A DNA stretch of 64,000 bases from Mycolicibacterium novocastrense (GCF_001570485.1 NZ_BCTA01000012.1:1-64000); one strand, 5' to 3'. Shown: positions 32,179 through 42,975, numbered from the stretch's first letter. The notes: a model not told the origin generated them from the sequence alone. Numbers and translations: made by a program.

Positions 32179-33018
32179 GTGCTGACAACAACAGTCGACG
32201 GCCTGTGGGTGCTGCAAGCAGTGACGGGCATCGAGCAGCTGTGCCCGGAGCTGAGGCTGCGCCCACTGATTCCGCGGCTGGAAACCGCGCACGAGGCGCT
32301 GAGACACCCGATGGCTGACGAGCTGCGCGCCATCACCCCGGTCCCGGCCATCGACGCCGCCGGCGAAGTGGACCCCATGATCCGCGAATGGCTCACCGTG
32401 ATCATGCGCCGCGATCTGGCGCTACTTGTCACCATCACCATGCCCGGCCACGAACCGACCCAGGCCTCGATCTGCCGGTTTGCATCCTGGTGGGTCGTTC
32501 TGGAGCGCTACGGCGAGTTGGTGCGGCTCAGCCCGGCGGGCACATCGCGCGATGAGGCCTCGGCCAGCGATCTGCTGGTCGGCCAGATCGAGCGCCTACT
32601 GGGGGTCACCGAGGCCGCGCCGCTGCGACCGGTCACCCTCGACACCAAAGAACTGTTAGGCAGCGTGCATGACGCTGCGAGCCTTCGATCATTTCTGATG
32701 GACCAGCGCCTGGACGCCGATCAGATGCAGATCTTGTCCGCGGTCGCCGATTCAGGCCGCTCGTCGCAGGCCACCATCGTGGCAATGCAAGCCGGCGCCG
32801 GCCCGGAGAAGACCGCGCGACTGGCCATCGGCGATGCGGTGGTGGCGGTCGTCGATACCCCCGCCGGGCGGGTCTGCATCGAAGATCTCGACTCCGCAGG
32901 ACGCCGCTACCGGGTCCTCTCGCCGGGCACACGCAGCGACATCGGCGGCGCGGTCAGCCGCCTCATTCGCCGGCTGCCCGCGGGGCAGGACTGGCACTCC
33001 TACCGCCGGGTGGTCTAG
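32179..33018 (+). CDS. espG: EspG, chaperone for PE/PPE substrates
   Basis: 279 residues, usual for EspG. It starts from a GTG after GAAGGTGAAAG. Signature-like stretches are [20 protein letters not shown], a central strand-helix block ([18 protein letters not shown]) and the family-like ending [19 protein letters not shown]. EspG binds the tip of the PPE helix bundle in the cytosol and keeps the pair soluble for EccC and EccA. Position after esxBA fits. Confidence 0.85.
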   Translation: MLTTTVDGLWVLQAVTGIEQLCPELRLRPLIPRLETAHEALRHPMADELRAITPVPAIDAAGEVDPMIREWLTVIMRRDLALLVTITMPGHEPTQASICRFASWWVVLERYGELVRLSPAGTSRDEASASDLLVGQIERLLGVTEAAPLRPVTLDTKELLGSVHDAASLRSFLMDQRLDADQMQILSAVADSGRSSQATIVAMQAGAGPEKTARLAIGDAVVAVVDTPAGRVCIEDLDSAGRRYRVLSPGTRSDIGGAVSRLIRRLPAGQDWHSYRRVV

Positions 33019-33026
33019 CTGTTGAA

Positions 33027-33575
33027 ATGGGCCGTGTTGAAGAAGCAGGAGCGTTGGGAGGCGTGTTGACGGAGGCGTTTCTTGGCGCCGACTGGCGCCC
33101 TGGCGTGGCCCAGGCTGTCGGCCTGACGCACACGTGGGTGCCAGGCTGGTACGCAGGCGGGGTTGAGGCGATCGTTGCTGAGGTTCGCGGTGAGGCGTGG
33201 GATTGCCTCATGATCGAGAGCACATCCAACGGTCCGATCTCGCAAACCGCTCGTGACGAGGTTGTCGCCGCCGGTGCAACGGTTGTTGGCACCCGCGTGC
33301 GGGATGTAGACGCTGTCCTCGCCATGGTCGAGGACAGGCTGCGGCGCAGTCTGGGGCAGTCGTGGTCTGATTTCCCGCCGCTTCTGCTTCTCGTTGGCGA
33401 CGGCGACCACATCCAGAAGGACGTTCTGCAAAGGGCTGCGTTCCTCGGACGGGCGGCGAACGTGCACCTGGGGATCGATGTGTTCGCCCGAGTGCGAACC
33501 TCCGGCCGGTTCGACCACTGCATCGGCGGCTGGTATCGCGGCTCGGATCAACGTTGCGTCAGTGTGGTGAGGTAG
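33027..33575 (+). CDS. Hypothetical protein, 182 aa, in ESX locus
   Basis: It starts 8 bases after espG ends. The alternating strand-helix pattern ([50 protein letters not shown]) suggests a Rossmann-like or PIN-like alpha/beta fold. The repeated acidic ends (GDGDH) could bind a metal or nucleotide, but no family is recognised. A 214-base gap with a leaderless promoter follows, so this gene closes the espG unit. Confidence 0.55.
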   Translation: MGRVEEAGALGGVLTEAFLGADWRPGVAQAVGLTHTWVPGWYAGGVEAIVAEVRGEAWDCLMIESTSNGPISQTARDEVVAAGATVVGTRVRDVDAVLAMVEDRLRRSLGQSWSDFPPLLLLVGDGDHIQKDVLQRAAFLGRAANVHLGIDVFARVRTSGRFDHCIGGWYRGSDQRCVSVVR

Positions 33576-33705
33576 CGCATCAATCGGGCCGCGCGGAGCG
33601 TGCGCCAGGCACTTAATTCGTGTTCGCCAAAGGAACTCTTGAGAGCTGTCTGCGACCGGCGGCTTTATCCGGTGGAAATGCCGTACTGCGGGGTTACGTG
33701 GTATT

Positions 33706-33721
33706 AGCTGTTAACGCAGCT
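33706..33721. promoter_or_regulatory. Inverted repeat AGCTG-TTAACG-CAGCT
   Basis: 5-bp arms around a TTAACG core in the 214-base region before the MinD/EspI-like gene. It is a possible regulator site; the arms are short, so chance is not excluded. Confidence 0.3.
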
Positions 33722-33776
33722 GAGGGGTTAGTGATGGTGATAAAGATTGGTGTAAACGAGGTTTCGCGCAGCGTGT

Positions 33777-33789
33777 TAGCATCGCGTTC
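33777..33789 (+). promoter_or_regulatory. -10 box for leaderless MinD/EspI-like gene
   Basis: TGTTAGCAT contains TAGCAT (33777-33782), which ends 7 bases before the GTG start. The same TGTTAGCATC occurs before the TcpC-like gene at 49545. Confidence 0.55.
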
Positions 33790-34815
33790 GTGACGAGCCC
33801 TTGGAATGATCCGAATATGCCTGACGAAGGCCCGCCGGGGCGGGGGGATCCGTCGTACGGGCGCCACTACCGTGATTCGGTGGCGGACTCTATGCGCATT
33901 ACCGACATGGCGCCACCCAGAAAGCCTCCACCGAAGTCCGGCTGGCGCAAATTCCTGTATAAATGCACTTTCCAATTGATAAATCCCGGCGAATCACCTC
34001 GGGAACGTCACTACCGCGAATTGAAGGGCCGTATTAGGCGGCATATTCGGCGGCAATACGTCATCACGTTTGTGTCGGGTAAAGGCGGTAACGGAACGAC
34101 GACGGTGGCCGCCTGCGTCGGCGGGGTGTTCCGCGAAGTCCGGTCCGAAATGGTTGTGGCCATCGACGCGGTGCCCGGATTCGGCACGCTGGCCGACCGC
34201 ATCGACGAGTCCCCGCCGGGCGATTACTCGGCCATTCTGCAAGACACCGACGTTCAGGGATACGCCGACATCCGCGAGCACCTGGGCCAAAACGGGATCG
34301 GGCTGGATGTGCTGGCCGGAAACCGCACCTCTGACCAGCCGCGGCCGCTGGTGCCGGCCATGTTCAGCGGTGTGCTGTCGCGGCTGCGGCGCACCCACAA
34401 CGTGATCATCGTCGACACCGGTACCGACCTTGAGCATCCGGTGATGAAGGCGGTTCTGGACAGCACCGACACCCTGGTGTTCGTGGCTGGCATCACCCCC
34501 GATCGGTCACGGCCGGTGTCGCGGGCCATCGACTACCTCGGCTCGCAGGGCTATCACGAGCTGGTGTCGCGCTCCACCGTGATCATCAACCACAGCACCG
34601 ATGCGACCAGTAGTGACGCGGTGGCCTACCTGACCGACCGGTTCAGCAAGATCGGCGCCGACGTTGAGGTGCTGCCGTTCGATCCGCAGCTAGCCAAAGG
34701 CGGCATCATCGATACCGTCAACGAGGTGAATAAGAAGACGCGGCTGCGCCTTTTTGAAATCACCGCCGGCCTCGCCGACAAATACGTGCCCGATACCGAG
34801 AGGTCTCGTCAGTGA
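33790..34815 (+). CDS. MinD/ParA-like ATPase (EspI-like)
   Basis: 341 residues. A disordered Pro-rich N-terminus (1-50) leads to a MinD-type ATPase domain. The deviant Walker A reads [10 protein letters not shown] (97-105): the signature Lys98 is kept but the usual P-loop Lys is Thr103. Other motifs are [17 protein letters not shown] (switch I region), [16 protein letters not shown] (Walker B) and VIINHSTD. EspI in ESX-1 has a similar ATPase domain and regulates secretion in response to energy state. The leaderless GTG opens a unit that includes eccD, mycP and eccE. Confidence 0.75.
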   Translation: MTSPWNDPNMPDEGPPGRGDPSYGRHYRDSVADSMRITDMAPPRKPPPKSGWRKFLYKCTFQLINPGESPRERHYRELKGRIRRHIRRQYVITFVSGKGGNGTTTVAACVGGVFREVRSEMVVAIDAVPGFGTLADRIDESPPGDYSAILQDTDVQGYADIREHLGQNGIGLDVLAGNRTSDQPRPLVPAMFSGVLSRLRRTHNVIIVDTGTDLEHPVMKAVLDSTDTLVFVAGITPDRSRPVSRAIDYLGSQGYHELVSRSTVIINHSTDATSSDAVAYLTDRFSKIGADVEVLPFDPQLAKGGIIDTVNEVNKKTRLRLFEITAGLADKYVPDTERSRQ

Positions 34816-36422
34816 CATCGCCGACCGCCGCCACCGCCCCCACAAAGGTCGCTTTCCCAGCGCGCTGCCAGGTCACATTGGCCTACGACAAGCATTTGGT
34901 GTCCCAGGTGGTCCCGGCCGGAATTCCGGTGGAGGAATTCTTCGAGGGAATGGTGGAACTGCTCGACGAGGACCTGAAGCGGCGCGGGTCCGACGGGGTC
35001 TCGCTGCCGCCGGGCAGTTATGAGCTGCAGAAGGTCAACGGGGTGCGGCTGGACATCGCGCGCAGCCTCGACGAGTTGGGCGTGCAGGACGGCGACACCC
35101 TGGTGCTGGTTCCGGCTGCGGCCGGGGATTCGTTTGAGCCGCAATATGAGTCGCTGTCGAGCGCGCTGGCCGCTGTCGGCCGGCGGCTGGGCAAGCAGCC
35201 CGAAATCGTGTGCCCGAACCCGGCGTGCCGCCATCAGTTCGACGAGCAGACCGTGGCCAACCTGCTCAAGGTCAAGGTGGATCGGATGTTCACGCCGGTG
35301 ACCGCGCTGACCGCCGCGCACACCGCGATCGCGATCCTGGCGATGGCTGTTGCCGTCGTCGTTGCGCTGACGTTGCGGGCGCGCACCTTCACCGATCATT
35401 GGGCGCCGGCGGCGCTGGCCGGCGGGGTCGGTGCGCTACTGGTGGTCGGCACCGCGGTGGTGTGGAGCATGTGGCCGGCGCGGCGCGATCTGATCAGCGG
35501 ATTCGGTTGGCTGGCGGTCGCGGCGGTGGCGGTGGCGGCGGCGTGCGCGCCGCCTGGGGCGCTGGCAGCCGCTCATGCGCTGATCGGCGTGGTGATCGTA
35601 GCGTTGGGTGCGATCGCTATCAGTGTGATCACCCGGTCGCAGACCGCGGTGGCTGCGGGGCTGGTGACGGTGTGCTCGATCGCGGCGGGCGTGGCCGCGG
35701 CGCGGATGTGGTGGTCAGTTACGCCGCAAGTCATCGGTATCTGCCTGCTGTTCGCGTTGCTGCTGCTGGTGCGGCTGACCCCGACTGTGGCGTTGTGGGT
35801 GGCGCGGGTGCGGCCCCCGTATTTCGGGTCGATCACCGGGCGTGACCTGTTCGCCCGCCGCGAAGGGCTGCCGGTGGACACCGTGTCGCCGGTCAGTGAA
35901 GACGAGGACGAGGACGACGAACTGATCGACACCTCCGCGCGCGGTGAGGCGATCGCCGCGTCGGCGCGGCTGGTTAACGCCGTGCAGGTCGGGATGTGCG
36001 CGGCGGTCTCGGCGGTACTGCCGGTGGCGGTGTGGCTGGTACTCACTCCCGGCCAGCCCAGACAGTGGGCGGCGCTGATCCTGGCCGCGCTGGTGGCCGG
36101 CATCTTCATCACCCAGGGTCGCGGATTCGCCGCCCGCTGGCAGGCGATCGCGCTGGTGTGCGGATCGTGCACGGCTGTGTTCGCCGGCATCGTCAAGTAC
36201 GCGCTGGATGCGCCCGGCGATTCGGCGGCCGGGCTGTTGTGGCCGGTGGCCGCGGCGGTGATTTTCGCCGGATTGGGTTTGGCCGCTGGGCTTTTGGTTC
36301 CTGTGACTCGGTTTATTCCCTTCATCCGCCTGGCGGTGGAGTGGCTGGAAGTGTTGGCGCTGGTGGCGGTTCTTCCCTTGGCCGCCTGGTTGGGGGGACT
36401 GTTCGCGTGGGTGCGCAACTGA
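34812..36422 (+). CDS. eccD: EccD, polytopic membrane channel component of ESX
   Basis: 536 residues. The N-terminal ubiquitin-like domain (about 15-105) includes [19 protein letters not shown] and [18 protein letters not shown] short [10 protein letters not shown] sequence and linker follow, then about eleven hydrophobic segments from residue 150 onward, interrupted by an acidic loop ([19 protein letters not shown]). Two EccD copies per protomer form the membrane barrel. The GTG start overlaps the previous stop (GTGA). Confidence 0.95.
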   Translation: MTSPTAATAPTKVAFPARCQVTLAYDKHLVSQVVPAGIPVEEFFEGMVELLDEDLKRRGSDGVSLPPGSYELQKVNGVRLDIARSLDELGVQDGDTLVLVPAAAGDSFEPQYESLSSALAAVGRRLGKQPEIVCPNPACRHQFDEQTVANLLKVKVDRMFTPVTALTAAHTAIAILAMAVAVVVALTLRARTFTDHWAPAALAGGVGALLVVGTAVVWSMWPARRDLISGFGWLAVAAVAVAAACAPPGALAAAHALIGVVIVALGAIAISVITRSQTAVAAGLVTVCSIAAGVAAARMWWSVTPQVIGICLLFALLLLVRLTPTVALWVARVRPPYFGSITGRDLFARREGLPVDTVSPVSEDEDEDDELIDTSARGEAIAASARLVNAVQVGMCAAVSAVLPVAVWLVLTPGQPRQWAALILAALVAGIFITQGRGFAARWQAIALVCGSCTAVFAGIVKYALDAPGDSAAGLLWPVAAAVIFAGLGLAAGLLVPVTRFIPFIRLAVEWLEVLALVAVLPLAAWLGGLFAWVRN

Positions 36423-38092
36423 ATCGGGGGTGCTGGCGGGCCGCCGCCGTCGGGGCGGTGGTCAGTCTCGTGGCGCTGTCGGCCAATATTCCTGCAGCAC
36501 ATGCGATCAGGCCGCCGTCGGTGGACCCGGCGATGGTGCCCGCAGGTGGGACGCCGGGACCCGATGAGCCGATGCGGCGGTCGAACTCCTGCAGTACGCC
36601 GATCACCGTGCGTAATCCGGACGTGTCGCTGATGGCGCCAGGGTTTGATCTGCTGTCGATCAGCAAGGCCTGGGAATACTCGACGGGTAACGGGGTGCCG
36701 GTGGCGGTGATCGATACCGGCGTGCAGCCCAGCCCCCGGCTGCCGGTGGTGGCTGGCGGCGATTACATCATGGGCGGTGACGACGGGCTGGCCGGGCTGC
36801 AGGACTGCGACGCGCACGGCACGATCGTCGCCTCGATCATCGCCGGCTCCCCGCAGGGTCTGTTGCCGATGCCCAAGCCGTTGCCGGCGCGGCCGGCGTT
36901 CCCGGCCCCGGCCGGTCCGCCGCCGGTCACCTCAGCGCCGTTGCCGCCGGTCGATATCCCGCCGCCGCTGCCGCCGCCACCGCCGCCGGCCCCGGTGACC
37001 ATCACGGCGACGGTGGAGACACCAGCGCCGCCGCCGCCCGAACCGCCGCCACCTGCGCCGCCGGTCGCGCCGGCGCAGGGGCCGCCGGACCCGCAGTCCG
37101 ACGATGAGCCCGCGGTGCCGCCGCCACCGCCGGGTGCTCCCGACGGGGTGGTCGGGGTGGCCCCGCACGCGACCATCATCTCGATCCGGCAGTCCTCACG
37201 TGCCTACGAGCCGGTCAATCCCCCGCCGCGGGGCGCCAACTCTGAGGAGCACATCAAGGCCGGCACCCTGTCGACGGTTGCGCGCGGGGTCGTGCATGCG
37301 GCTGATATGGGCGCCAAGGTCATCAACATTTCGGTGACCTCGTGTCTGCCGGCGGCGGGCACGCTGGATCAGCGGGCGCTCGGGGCGGCGTTGTGGTATG
37401 CCGCGACGGTCAAAGACGCGGTGATCGTGGCCGCGGCCGGAAACGTCGGTGAGGGTGGCTGCGACAACAACCCGATGTTCAACCCGCTGAACCCCAACGA
37501 TGTTCGCGACTGGGACCAGGTCAAAGTGGTGTCGAGTCCGTCGTGGTTCAACGACTATGTGCTCTCGGTGGGTGCGGTCGATGCCAGCGGCGCCCCGCTG
37601 GACAAGAGCATGTCCGGCCCCTGGGTGGCGGTGGCGGCACCCGGAACGCACATCATGGGCCTGTCGCCGCAGGGCGGCGGGCCGGTCAACGCCTACCCGC
37701 CGTCTAAGCCCGGGGACAAGAACACCCCGTTTTGGGGCACTAGCTTCTCGGCGGCCTACGTCAGTGGGCTGGCCGCGCTGGTACGGGCCAAATACCCCGA
37801 GCTGACCGCCCATCAGGTGATCAATCGGATTGTGCAGACCGCGCACAACCCGCCGACCGGGGTGGACAACAAGGTCGGCTACGGGCTGGTGGATCCCGTT
37901 GCGGCGCTGACGTTCAACATCCCGCCCGGTGAGCGGATCGCGCCCGGGTCGCAATCGCGGGTGCTCACGCCGGCGCCGCCGCCGCCGCCTCCGGATCACC
38001 GCGCCCGCAACATCGCCATCGGATTCCTCGGGGTGATCGGTGGCGGCGTGCTGATCGTGATGATCGCTGCGCGGATACGGAGGGCGCGATGA
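36407..38092 (+). CDS. mycP: MycP mycosin, subtilisin-like protease with Pro-rich insertion
   Basis: 561 residues from a GTG inside the end of eccD, with GGGGGGA upstream. Signal peptide about 1-33 (ending SANIPAAHA). Catalytic triad: Asp103 ([10 protein letters not shown]), His137 ([11 protein letters not shown]) and Ser446 ([17 protein letters not shown]). The C-terminal anchor is at about 535-553 with a basic tail. Between the His and the next strand ([15 protein letters not shown]), residues about 152-245 are an extremely Pro-rich insertion, much longer than the usual loop. MycP is needed for ESX complex stability and processes some substrates. Confidence 0.95.
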   Translation: MGAQLNRGCWRAAAVGAVVSLVALSANIPAAHAIRPPSVDPAMVPAGGTPGPDEPMRRSNSCSTPITVRNPDVSLMAPGFDLLSISKAWEYSTGNGVPVAVIDTGVQPSPRLPVVAGGDYIMGGDDGLAGLQDCDAHGTIVASIIAGSPQGLLPMPKPLPARPAFPAPAGPPPVTSAPLPPVDIPPPLPPPPPPAPVTITATVETPAPPPPEPPPPAPPVAPAQGPPDPQSDDEPAVPPPPPGAPDGVVGVAPHATIISIRQSSRAYEPVNPPPRGANSEEHIKAGTLSTVARGVVHAADMGAKVINISVTSCLPAAGTLDQRALGAALWYAATVKDAVIVAAAGNVGEGGCDNNPMFNPLNPNDVRDWDQVKVVSSPSWFNDYVLSVGAVDASGAPLDKSMSGPWVAVAAPGTHIMGLSPQGGGPVNAYPPSKPGDKNTPFWGTSFSAAYVSGLAALVRAKYPELTAHQVINRIVQTAHNPPTGVDNKVGYGLVDPVAALTFNIPPGERIAPGSQSRVLTPAPPPPPPDHRARNIAIGFLGVIGGGVLIVMIAARIRRAR

Positions 38093-38421
38093 GCAGGCGG
38101 CGTCTGCAGCCCAACCTGACCGGGTTCAGCGCGGCCAGTAATCGGCGGCTGGTGTCGGTGAGCGTGGTGTATCTGGCCGGGTTCCTCGGCTGGGTGATCG
38201 GCGGCTACGTCGCCGCCGGCGGGACCACCGGCGGCATCGTCGGCGCCGCCGTGGCCGCCGGCGTGGCTATCGTCGTGGTGTTCGTTCCGTGGTGGGGTCA
38301 GCCGGTGTGGTCGTGGGCGCTGCTAGCGCTGCGGTCCCGGCGCAGCGTGATCAGCTGGAATGATCCGATTACGGTGGCCAACAACAGATCTGGCGGTGGG
38401 GTGCGAATTGAGCAGCAGTAG
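38089..38421 (+). CDS. eccE: EccE, N-terminal membrane part (split gene)
   Basis: 110 residues: a basic head, two transmembrane helices (about 22-42 and 47-68: [39 protein letters not shown]), then the start of the soluble EccE domain ([16 protein letters not shown]). The frame ends at TAG 38419-38421, while the rest of EccE continues without a break in the +1 frame. It overlaps the mycP stop (ATGA). It is either a genuine two-chain EccE, a frameshifted gene or a sequencing slip. Confidence 0.75.
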   Translation: MSRRRLQPNLTGFSAASNRRLVSVSVVYLAGFLGWVIGGYVAAGGTTGGIVGAAVAAGVAIVVVFVPWWGQPVWSWALLALRSRRSVISWNDPITVANNRSGGGVRIEQQ

Positions 38422-39691
38422 TGTTTCGGTGGCTGCGGTGCAGCTGCTCGGCAAAGCGCACTCGGCCACCACGGTCACCGGATCTCTGGTCGACACCGAC
38501 AACTTCATCGACATCGCCACACTCATGCCGATGCTGCGCCAGCCACTGGGGCTCGAGTTGGACTCGCTCAGTGTGGTCAGTATCGGGTCACGCCGCGGTA
38601 TCACCGGCGACTATCCGCGGGTCTACGACCAGTTCATCGGCACACCACCGTATGCCGGCCGGCGTGAGACGTGGCTGATTGCTCGGCTGCCGGTCATCAC
38701 CAACACCGAAGCGCTGCGCTGGCGCACCACCGTCGGCGCGGCCACGGTGGCGCTGGCCCAGCGGATAGCCGCTGCCCTCCGGGTGGAAGGACTGCGGGCT
38801 CGGGTCGGCACCGCGACCGAACTGGTCGAGCTCGATCGGCGCCTCGGCGCCGAGGCGCTGGCCTCGCCGGCGGCCCAGAAGTGGAAGGCGCTGCGCACCG
38901 AAGCCGGCTGGGTGAGCGCCTACGCCTATCCGGCCAAGCACCTCAATTCCCAGGCACTGGCGCAGGCATGGAATCTGCCCGCCGACGAGGTGGTCCAGAA
39001 TGTGACCATCTACCCCGACCGCACCTGCACGGCCACCGTCAGCGTGCGCACCCCGATGCCGTTGCCCACACCGCCGACGGTGATCCTGCGCCGCCTCAAC
39101 GGCGAACAGGCAGCCGCCGCCGCGGCCAACATGTGCGGGCCACGTCCGCGGCTGCGCGGCCTGCAACCCAGTCCGATACCGCGGCGGCTACCCATCGAGA
39201 TCGGGCCGTCGGGGGTGCTGATCGGCAAGCTGGCCAACGGGGATCGGCTGATGATGCCGCTGACCGACCCGGGCGAGCCCTCACGAGTGTTCGTCGCCGC
39301 CGAGGACGCGATCGCCAAGCGGATCGTGATCCGCACCGTGGGTGCCGGTGAGCGGGTCAGCGTGCACACCCGCGACAAAGCCCGCTGGGCCAGCGTGCGC
39401 ATGCCCGAACTATCCCTTGTGGGTGAGCCGCGCCCGGCGCCACGCACCACCGTCAGCGTCATCGATGGACCGATCTCACCCACCCCTCGGCCGAGCACAC
39501 TGATCACCATCGCCGAGGCCGGCACACGGCCCCCCGAAATCAACCCCGCCGACGTGACCATCGAACAAGTCAATCGGGCGATGCTGCGCGTCAGCGCGGC
39601 CGGCAAGTCGTGGATGGTCGAGATGGACCTGTTTCGGGCCGAAAACCGATACGTCAGCCGCGAGCCGATCACCATGTCGGTCGCAAACTAG
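38408..39691 (+). CDS. eccE: EccE, C-terminal soluble part (split gene)
   Basis: 427 residues from a TTG at 38408 with GGTGGGG six bases upstream. It continues the EccE domain directly ([19 protein letters not shown]). Family-like stretches are [58 protein letters not shown] and a final repeat of strands ([18 protein letters not shown]). With the 110-aa membrane part it would make a normal 530-residue EccE. The 14-base overlap of the two frames could support re-initiation or ribosomal frameshifting. Confidence 0.8.
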   Translation: MSSSSVSVAAVQLLGKAHSATTVTGSLVDTDNFIDIATLMPMLRQPLGLELDSLSVVSIGSRRGITGDYPRVYDQFIGTPPYAGRRETWLIARLPVITNTEALRWRTTVGAATVALAQRIAAALRVEGLRARVGTATELVELDRRLGAEALASPAAQKWKALRTEAGWVSAYAYPAKHLNSQALAQAWNLPADEVVQNVTIYPDRTCTATVSVRTPMPLPTPPTVILRRLNGEQAAAAAANMCGPRPRLRGLQPSPIPRRLPIEIGPSGVLIGKLANGDRLMMPLTDPGEPSRVFVAAEDAIAKRIVIRTVGAGERVSVHTRDKARWASVRMPELSLVGEPRPAPRTTVSVIDGPISPTPRPSTLITIAEAGTRPPEINPADVTIEQVNRAMLRVSAAGKSWMVEMDLFRAENRYVSREPITMSVAN

Positions 39692-39710
39692 CGAAAGGCG
39701 GGCACAGCAC

Positions 39711-39968
39711 ATGGGTGAACCAACTTCGCAACCGTCCGGTGCGCTCGTGAACCTCAACGCGGTCGTCGCGTACGCCTTGACTTTGCCGATCGCCGACTCC
39801 GACCGCGCGCAGCTGCAGTCGGTACAGACCGAGCTGTCACGGCTTGCCGATCAGGTGGCGACGATCCTAGGCAACTACGACCCTGAGGTGATTCGGCAGC
39901 GCCCAGACACCCGGTTCCTTGAGGAGCTGCGGCCACTGGGCACGCTATCGCGGCCGTCGCGTCGATAG
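39711..39968 (+). CDS. Small hypothetical protein, 85 aa
   Basis: It begins MGEPTSQPSGALVNLNAVV. Helical heptads (QLQSVQTELSRLADQVATI) suggest a coiled coil or helical hairpin of about 50 residues, followed by a basic tail. It sits 19 bases after eccE and 3 bases before the next gene, in the eccE-eccA interval. Function unknown. Confidence 0.6.
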   Translation: MGEPTSQPSGALVNLNAVVAYALTLPIADSDRAQLQSVQTELSRLADQVATILGNYDPEVIRQRPDTRFLEELRPLGTLSRPSRR

Positions 39969-39971
39969 CAG

Positions 39972-40712
39972 GTGGCTGTGAGTCCAGACCTGCCCGGCGC
40001 GATCGCCGCACGTGACCGCATGCTGGCCATCAGCGCCGACCCCGACCTGAGCCGCGAGGCAAAGCTGTTCGCGCTGTGCCTGCTGGCCTACCTGGTCGAC
40101 CCCCAGCGCAACAACGGTGACCGGCAACGCAGTTGGACCCAGGCGGTCGGCGAAATGATGGACCCGCCGGACTCAAACGTCCGCCGCGTCTATCGGCCGT
40201 CGCAGGTGGTGCGCGCCGTCATCGCCGACGACATACCGCGCTATGAGATCCCGTACAGTCGTGGCCGCTGCCCGGTGCCCAAAACGCGGGGCAAGAACGC
40301 CGGCAAGCCCTGCGGGCGGTACCCGGCCCACCACTGGATTGATCGTGATCCGCAGACCGGCGAAGCCACTGAGGTCGGATACTGCCGCGATCACTACAAC
40401 CCGCAAGCCGAGCAGCGCGCCCAGGACCGCGTGCAGCAATGGAAGGCAAACGGTGAGCCGGTGCCGGCGGCCAACAAGGGCGGTGTCTTGGCGCGGCACT
40501 TCAACACGGACTGGGCCAAGCTGTACGCGTGGGCCGACCCCGGCCGTCAGCCGCTGCCGGACGGCAAGGCGCCGACACCGCCACGGCCGAGACTGACGTT
40601 GATTCGCGGCCAGGCCGACGTCAACCATGCGGGGCCGGGCTTGGTTGATGATCACCGCGCGCCGGCTCTGCGCGCCGTCGGCGGCACAGGTGCACGTGGC
40701 TGGATGTCGTAG
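39972..40712 (+). CDS. Hypothetical protein with Cys/His cluster, 246 aa
   Basis: A GTG start directly after the previous stop. The N-terminal 75 residues are helical (EAKLFALCLLAYLVDPQRN) and look like a winged-helix or phage replication-type fold (RSWTQAVGEMMDPPDSNVRR). Residues 98-140 contain CPVPKTRGKNAGKPCGRYP with later HH and YCRDHY, a probable zinc site. A Pro/Arg-rich tail ends the protein. Its position between ESX core genes may be incidental or regulatory. Confidence 0.6.
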   Translation: MAVSPDLPGAIAARDRMLAISADPDLSREAKLFALCLLAYLVDPQRNNGDRQRSWTQAVGEMMDPPDSNVRRVYRPSQVVRAVIADDIPRYEIPYSRGRCPVPKTRGKNAGKPCGRYPAHHWIDRDPQTGEATEVGYCRDHYNPQAEQRAQDRVQQWKANGEPVPAANKGGVLARHFNTDWAKLYAWADPGRQPLPDGKAPTPPRPRLTLIRGQADVNHAGPGLVDDHRAPALRAVGGTGARGWMS

Positions 40713-40742
40713 AAGGGAAAACGATGGGCAGGGGAGCACACC

Positions 40743-42581
40743 ATGAGTGACTTACTCACCGCGCGTAGGCATTTCGACAAGGCCATGGTGATCATGGAGC
40801 AGCGCGGACGCGAGGCGGCGCTGGGTGAGTTCATGGCAGCCACAGAGGCGGATTCGTCGATGGCCGATGCCTGGCTGGGGCGCGTCGCTTGTGGTGATAG
40901 CGACCTGGAGGCACTCAAGCGGCTCTACGCCAATGGGGACTGGCTGCACCGCGAAACGTCGCGGCTGGGCAAGCATTTGGCCGCCGAGATCCCGCTGGGT
41001 CCCTACCTGTCGATCACCGTGACCGATGCCTCACAGGTTGGGTTGGCGCTGGCGTCGGCGTTGACGATGGCCGGCGACTATGAGGCCGCCAATGAACTGC
41101 TCGCCCGCAAGGAACTGCTCGACTCGTGGGTTAATCACCAGTGGCATCAGCTCGCGCGTGCCTTTCTGATGTTCGCCACACAGCGGTGGCCAGACGTGCT
41201 GACCACCGCCGCCGAGGAGTTGCCGGGCAAGGCGACCATCATGGCGGCAGTGACGGCCTCGATCTGCGCGCTGGCCGCGCACGCCGCCGCGCATCTCGGG
41301 CAGGGCCGTGTGGCGTTGGACTGGCTGGACCGGGTAGATATCGGCGGGCAGAGCCGGTCGTCGGACCGGTTCGGCGCCGAGGTGCTGACTGCCTCGATCG
41401 ATTTGGCGGACTTTCCGGTTCTGGTGGCGGACCTGGCCTACATGCGGGGCATGGCGTACCGCCAGCTCGGGGAGGAGGACAAGGCCCAGATTTGGCTGTC
41501 AAAGGCCACCATCAACGGGGTGCTGACTGAGGACGCCAAAGCCGCGCTCAACGATCCCAACCTGAACCTGGTGGTCACCGACGAACGGACCATCGCCAGC
41601 CGCACGGACCGCTGGGACGTGAACAGCGCCAAGAGCCGCGACCAGCTCGACGACGACGCGGCCCAGGGCCAGCGCGCGGAGCTGCTGGCCGAGGGCCGCA
41701 AACTCCTGGCTAAGCAGGTCGGTCTCACCGCGGTCAAACAGGCCGTGCAGGCGCTAGAAGACCAGCTCGAAGTTCGCGCCATGCGGCTGGAGGCCGGGCT
41801 GCCCGTGGAGGGACAGACCAACCATATGCTGCTGGTCGGCCCGCCTGGCACCGGCAAGACCACCACCGCCGAGGCGCTGGGCATGATCTACGCCGGCATG
41901 GGCCTGGTGCGCAACCCCAAGATCCGCGAAGTGAAACGCTCGGACTTCTGCGGTGAGCACATCGGCACATCCGGCCCGAAAACCAACGCGCTGATCGAAA
42001 AGTCGTTGGGCGGCATCCTTTTCATGGACGAGTTCTACTCCCTCGTCGAGCGTCACCAGGACGGCAGACCCGACATGATCGGCATGGAGGCCGTCAACCA
42101 GCTGCTGGTGGCTCTGGAGAAACACCGCTTCGACTTCTGCTTCATCGGCGCCGGCTACGAGGATCAGGTCGACGAATTCCTCACCGTCAACCCAGGGTTG
42201 GCAGGTCGGTTCAACCGCAAGCTGCGGTTTGAGTCCTACTCGCCGGGTGAGATCGTCGAGATTGGTCATCGCTACGCCGCACCACGCGCCAGTGTGCTCG
42301 ACGATGCTGCGCGGCAGACGTTCCTGGACGCGGCCACCACCATCCGGGCCTACACCACCCCAGACGGTCAGCACGGGATCGACGCCATGCACAACGGGCG
42401 GTTCGCCCGCAATGTCATCGAGCGAGCCGAGGAGTTCCGCGATCGGCGCCTGGCGGCCCAAAAGCGCTCCGGTACGCCGGTGTCGGTCGACGATCTGAAG
42501 ATCCTCACCGCTGCCGACGTCGAGGCCGCCGTGCGCGCTGTCGTCTCCGACAATCGCAACATGGCCGCCATCGTCTGGTAG
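40743..42581 (+). CDS. eccA: EccA, AAA+ ATPase of the ESX system
   Basis: 612 residues. The N-terminal half is a TPR-like helical array (about 1-260: AWLGRVACGDSDLEALKRLY; MRGMAYRQLGEEDKAQIW). The C-terminal CbxX/CfqX-type AAA domain has Walker A VGPPGTGKTTTAEALG (about 365-380), Walker B GGILFMDEFYSLVE (about 421-434), sensor region FDFCFIGAGYEDQ and arginine-finger segment GLAGRFNRKLRF. EccA is cytosolic and is thought to separate EspG from PE/PPE substrates. GGGGAG lies 7 bases before the ATG. Confidence 0.95.
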   Translation: MSDLLTARRHFDKAMVIMEQRGREAALGEFMAATEADSSMADAWLGRVACGDSDLEALKRLYANGDWLHRETSRLGKHLAAEIPLGPYLSITVTDASQVGLALASALTMAGDYEAANELLARKELLDSWVNHQWHQLARAFLMFATQRWPDVLTTAAEELPGKATIMAAVTASICALAAHAAAHLGQGRVALDWLDRVDIGGQSRSSDRFGAEVLTASIDLADFPVLVADLAYMRGMAYRQLGEEDKAQIWLSKATINGVLTEDAKAALNDPNLNLVVTDERTIASRTDRWDVNSAKSRDQLDDDAAQGQRAELLAEGRKLLAKQVGLTAVKQAVQALEDQLEVRAMRLEAGLPVEGQTNHMLLVGPPGTGKTTTAEALGMIYAGMGLVRNPKIREVKRSDFCGEHIGTSGPKTNALIEKSLGGILFMDEFYSLVERHQDGRPDMIGMEAVNQLLVALEKHRFDFCFIGAGYEDQVDEFLTVNPGLAGRFNRKLRFESYSPGEIVEIGHRYAAPRASVLDDAARQTFLDAATTIRAYTTPDGQHGIDAMHNGRFARNVIERAEEFRDRRLAAQKRSGTPVSVDDLKILTAADVEAAVRAVVSDNRNMAAIVW

Positions 42582-42616
42582 CCGGTCCTGGCCGCGATAG
42601 AGAGAGCGAGGAAACC

Positions 42617-42808
42617 ATGCCCGGCGATGACGAACCGATCCGGCACAGGATCACGGGTGGGACATGGCCGCTAATGTCGCCACAGTTCTCGGCGTACTGG
42701 GCGGTCAAAAAGGCTCAACACTTCCGAGCGCAGGCACATGAGTATCGTCGTGCGGCGCAACGGTGCGCGCAGATCGCCAACTGGGCGCGGGCGCAGCAGA
42801 GGCAGTGA
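42617..42808 (+). CDS. Small helical basic protein, 63 aa
   Basis: It begins MPGDDEPIRHRITGGTW and ends in an amphipathic basic helix (FRAQAHEYRRAAQRCAQIA). GCGAGGAAACC precedes the ATG. The stop overlaps the next start (TGATG). No family is recognised. Confidence 0.55.
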   Translation: MPGDDEPIRHRITGGTWPLMSPQFSAYWAVKKAQHFRAQAHEYRRAAQRCAQIANWARAQQRQ

Positions 42809-42975
42809 TGGCGGGGCACAGATGTGAGTTCTGCGGTGAGGCAACCGATCACCGCGACGTCGATGGCTCACTGAGCCCGTGCCCGGAATCGATCGGTGCC
42901 ACCATGGCCGTCGGTGCGCTGCTAGCCGATGACGACCGCAGCCTCGTCGACGCCAAAGCGTGGCGGGAAGAGTAA
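42808..42975 (+). CDS. Small zinc-finger-like protein, 55 aa
   Basis: It starts MAGHRCEFCGEATDHRDVDG, with CEFC and then a further Cys/His (SPCPES) giving one likely zinc site. An acidic helix follows. It is translationally coupled to the 63-aa gene. Function unknown. Confidence 0.5.
   Translation: MAGHRCEFCGEATDHRDVDGSLSPCPESIGATMAVGALLADDDRSLVDAKAWREE

Noticed and set aside
37196..37999. Minus-strand open frame of 267 codons opposite mycP
   Set aside because: Arg/His/Gly-rich shadow without motifs; mycP has the full catalytic triad on the plus strand.
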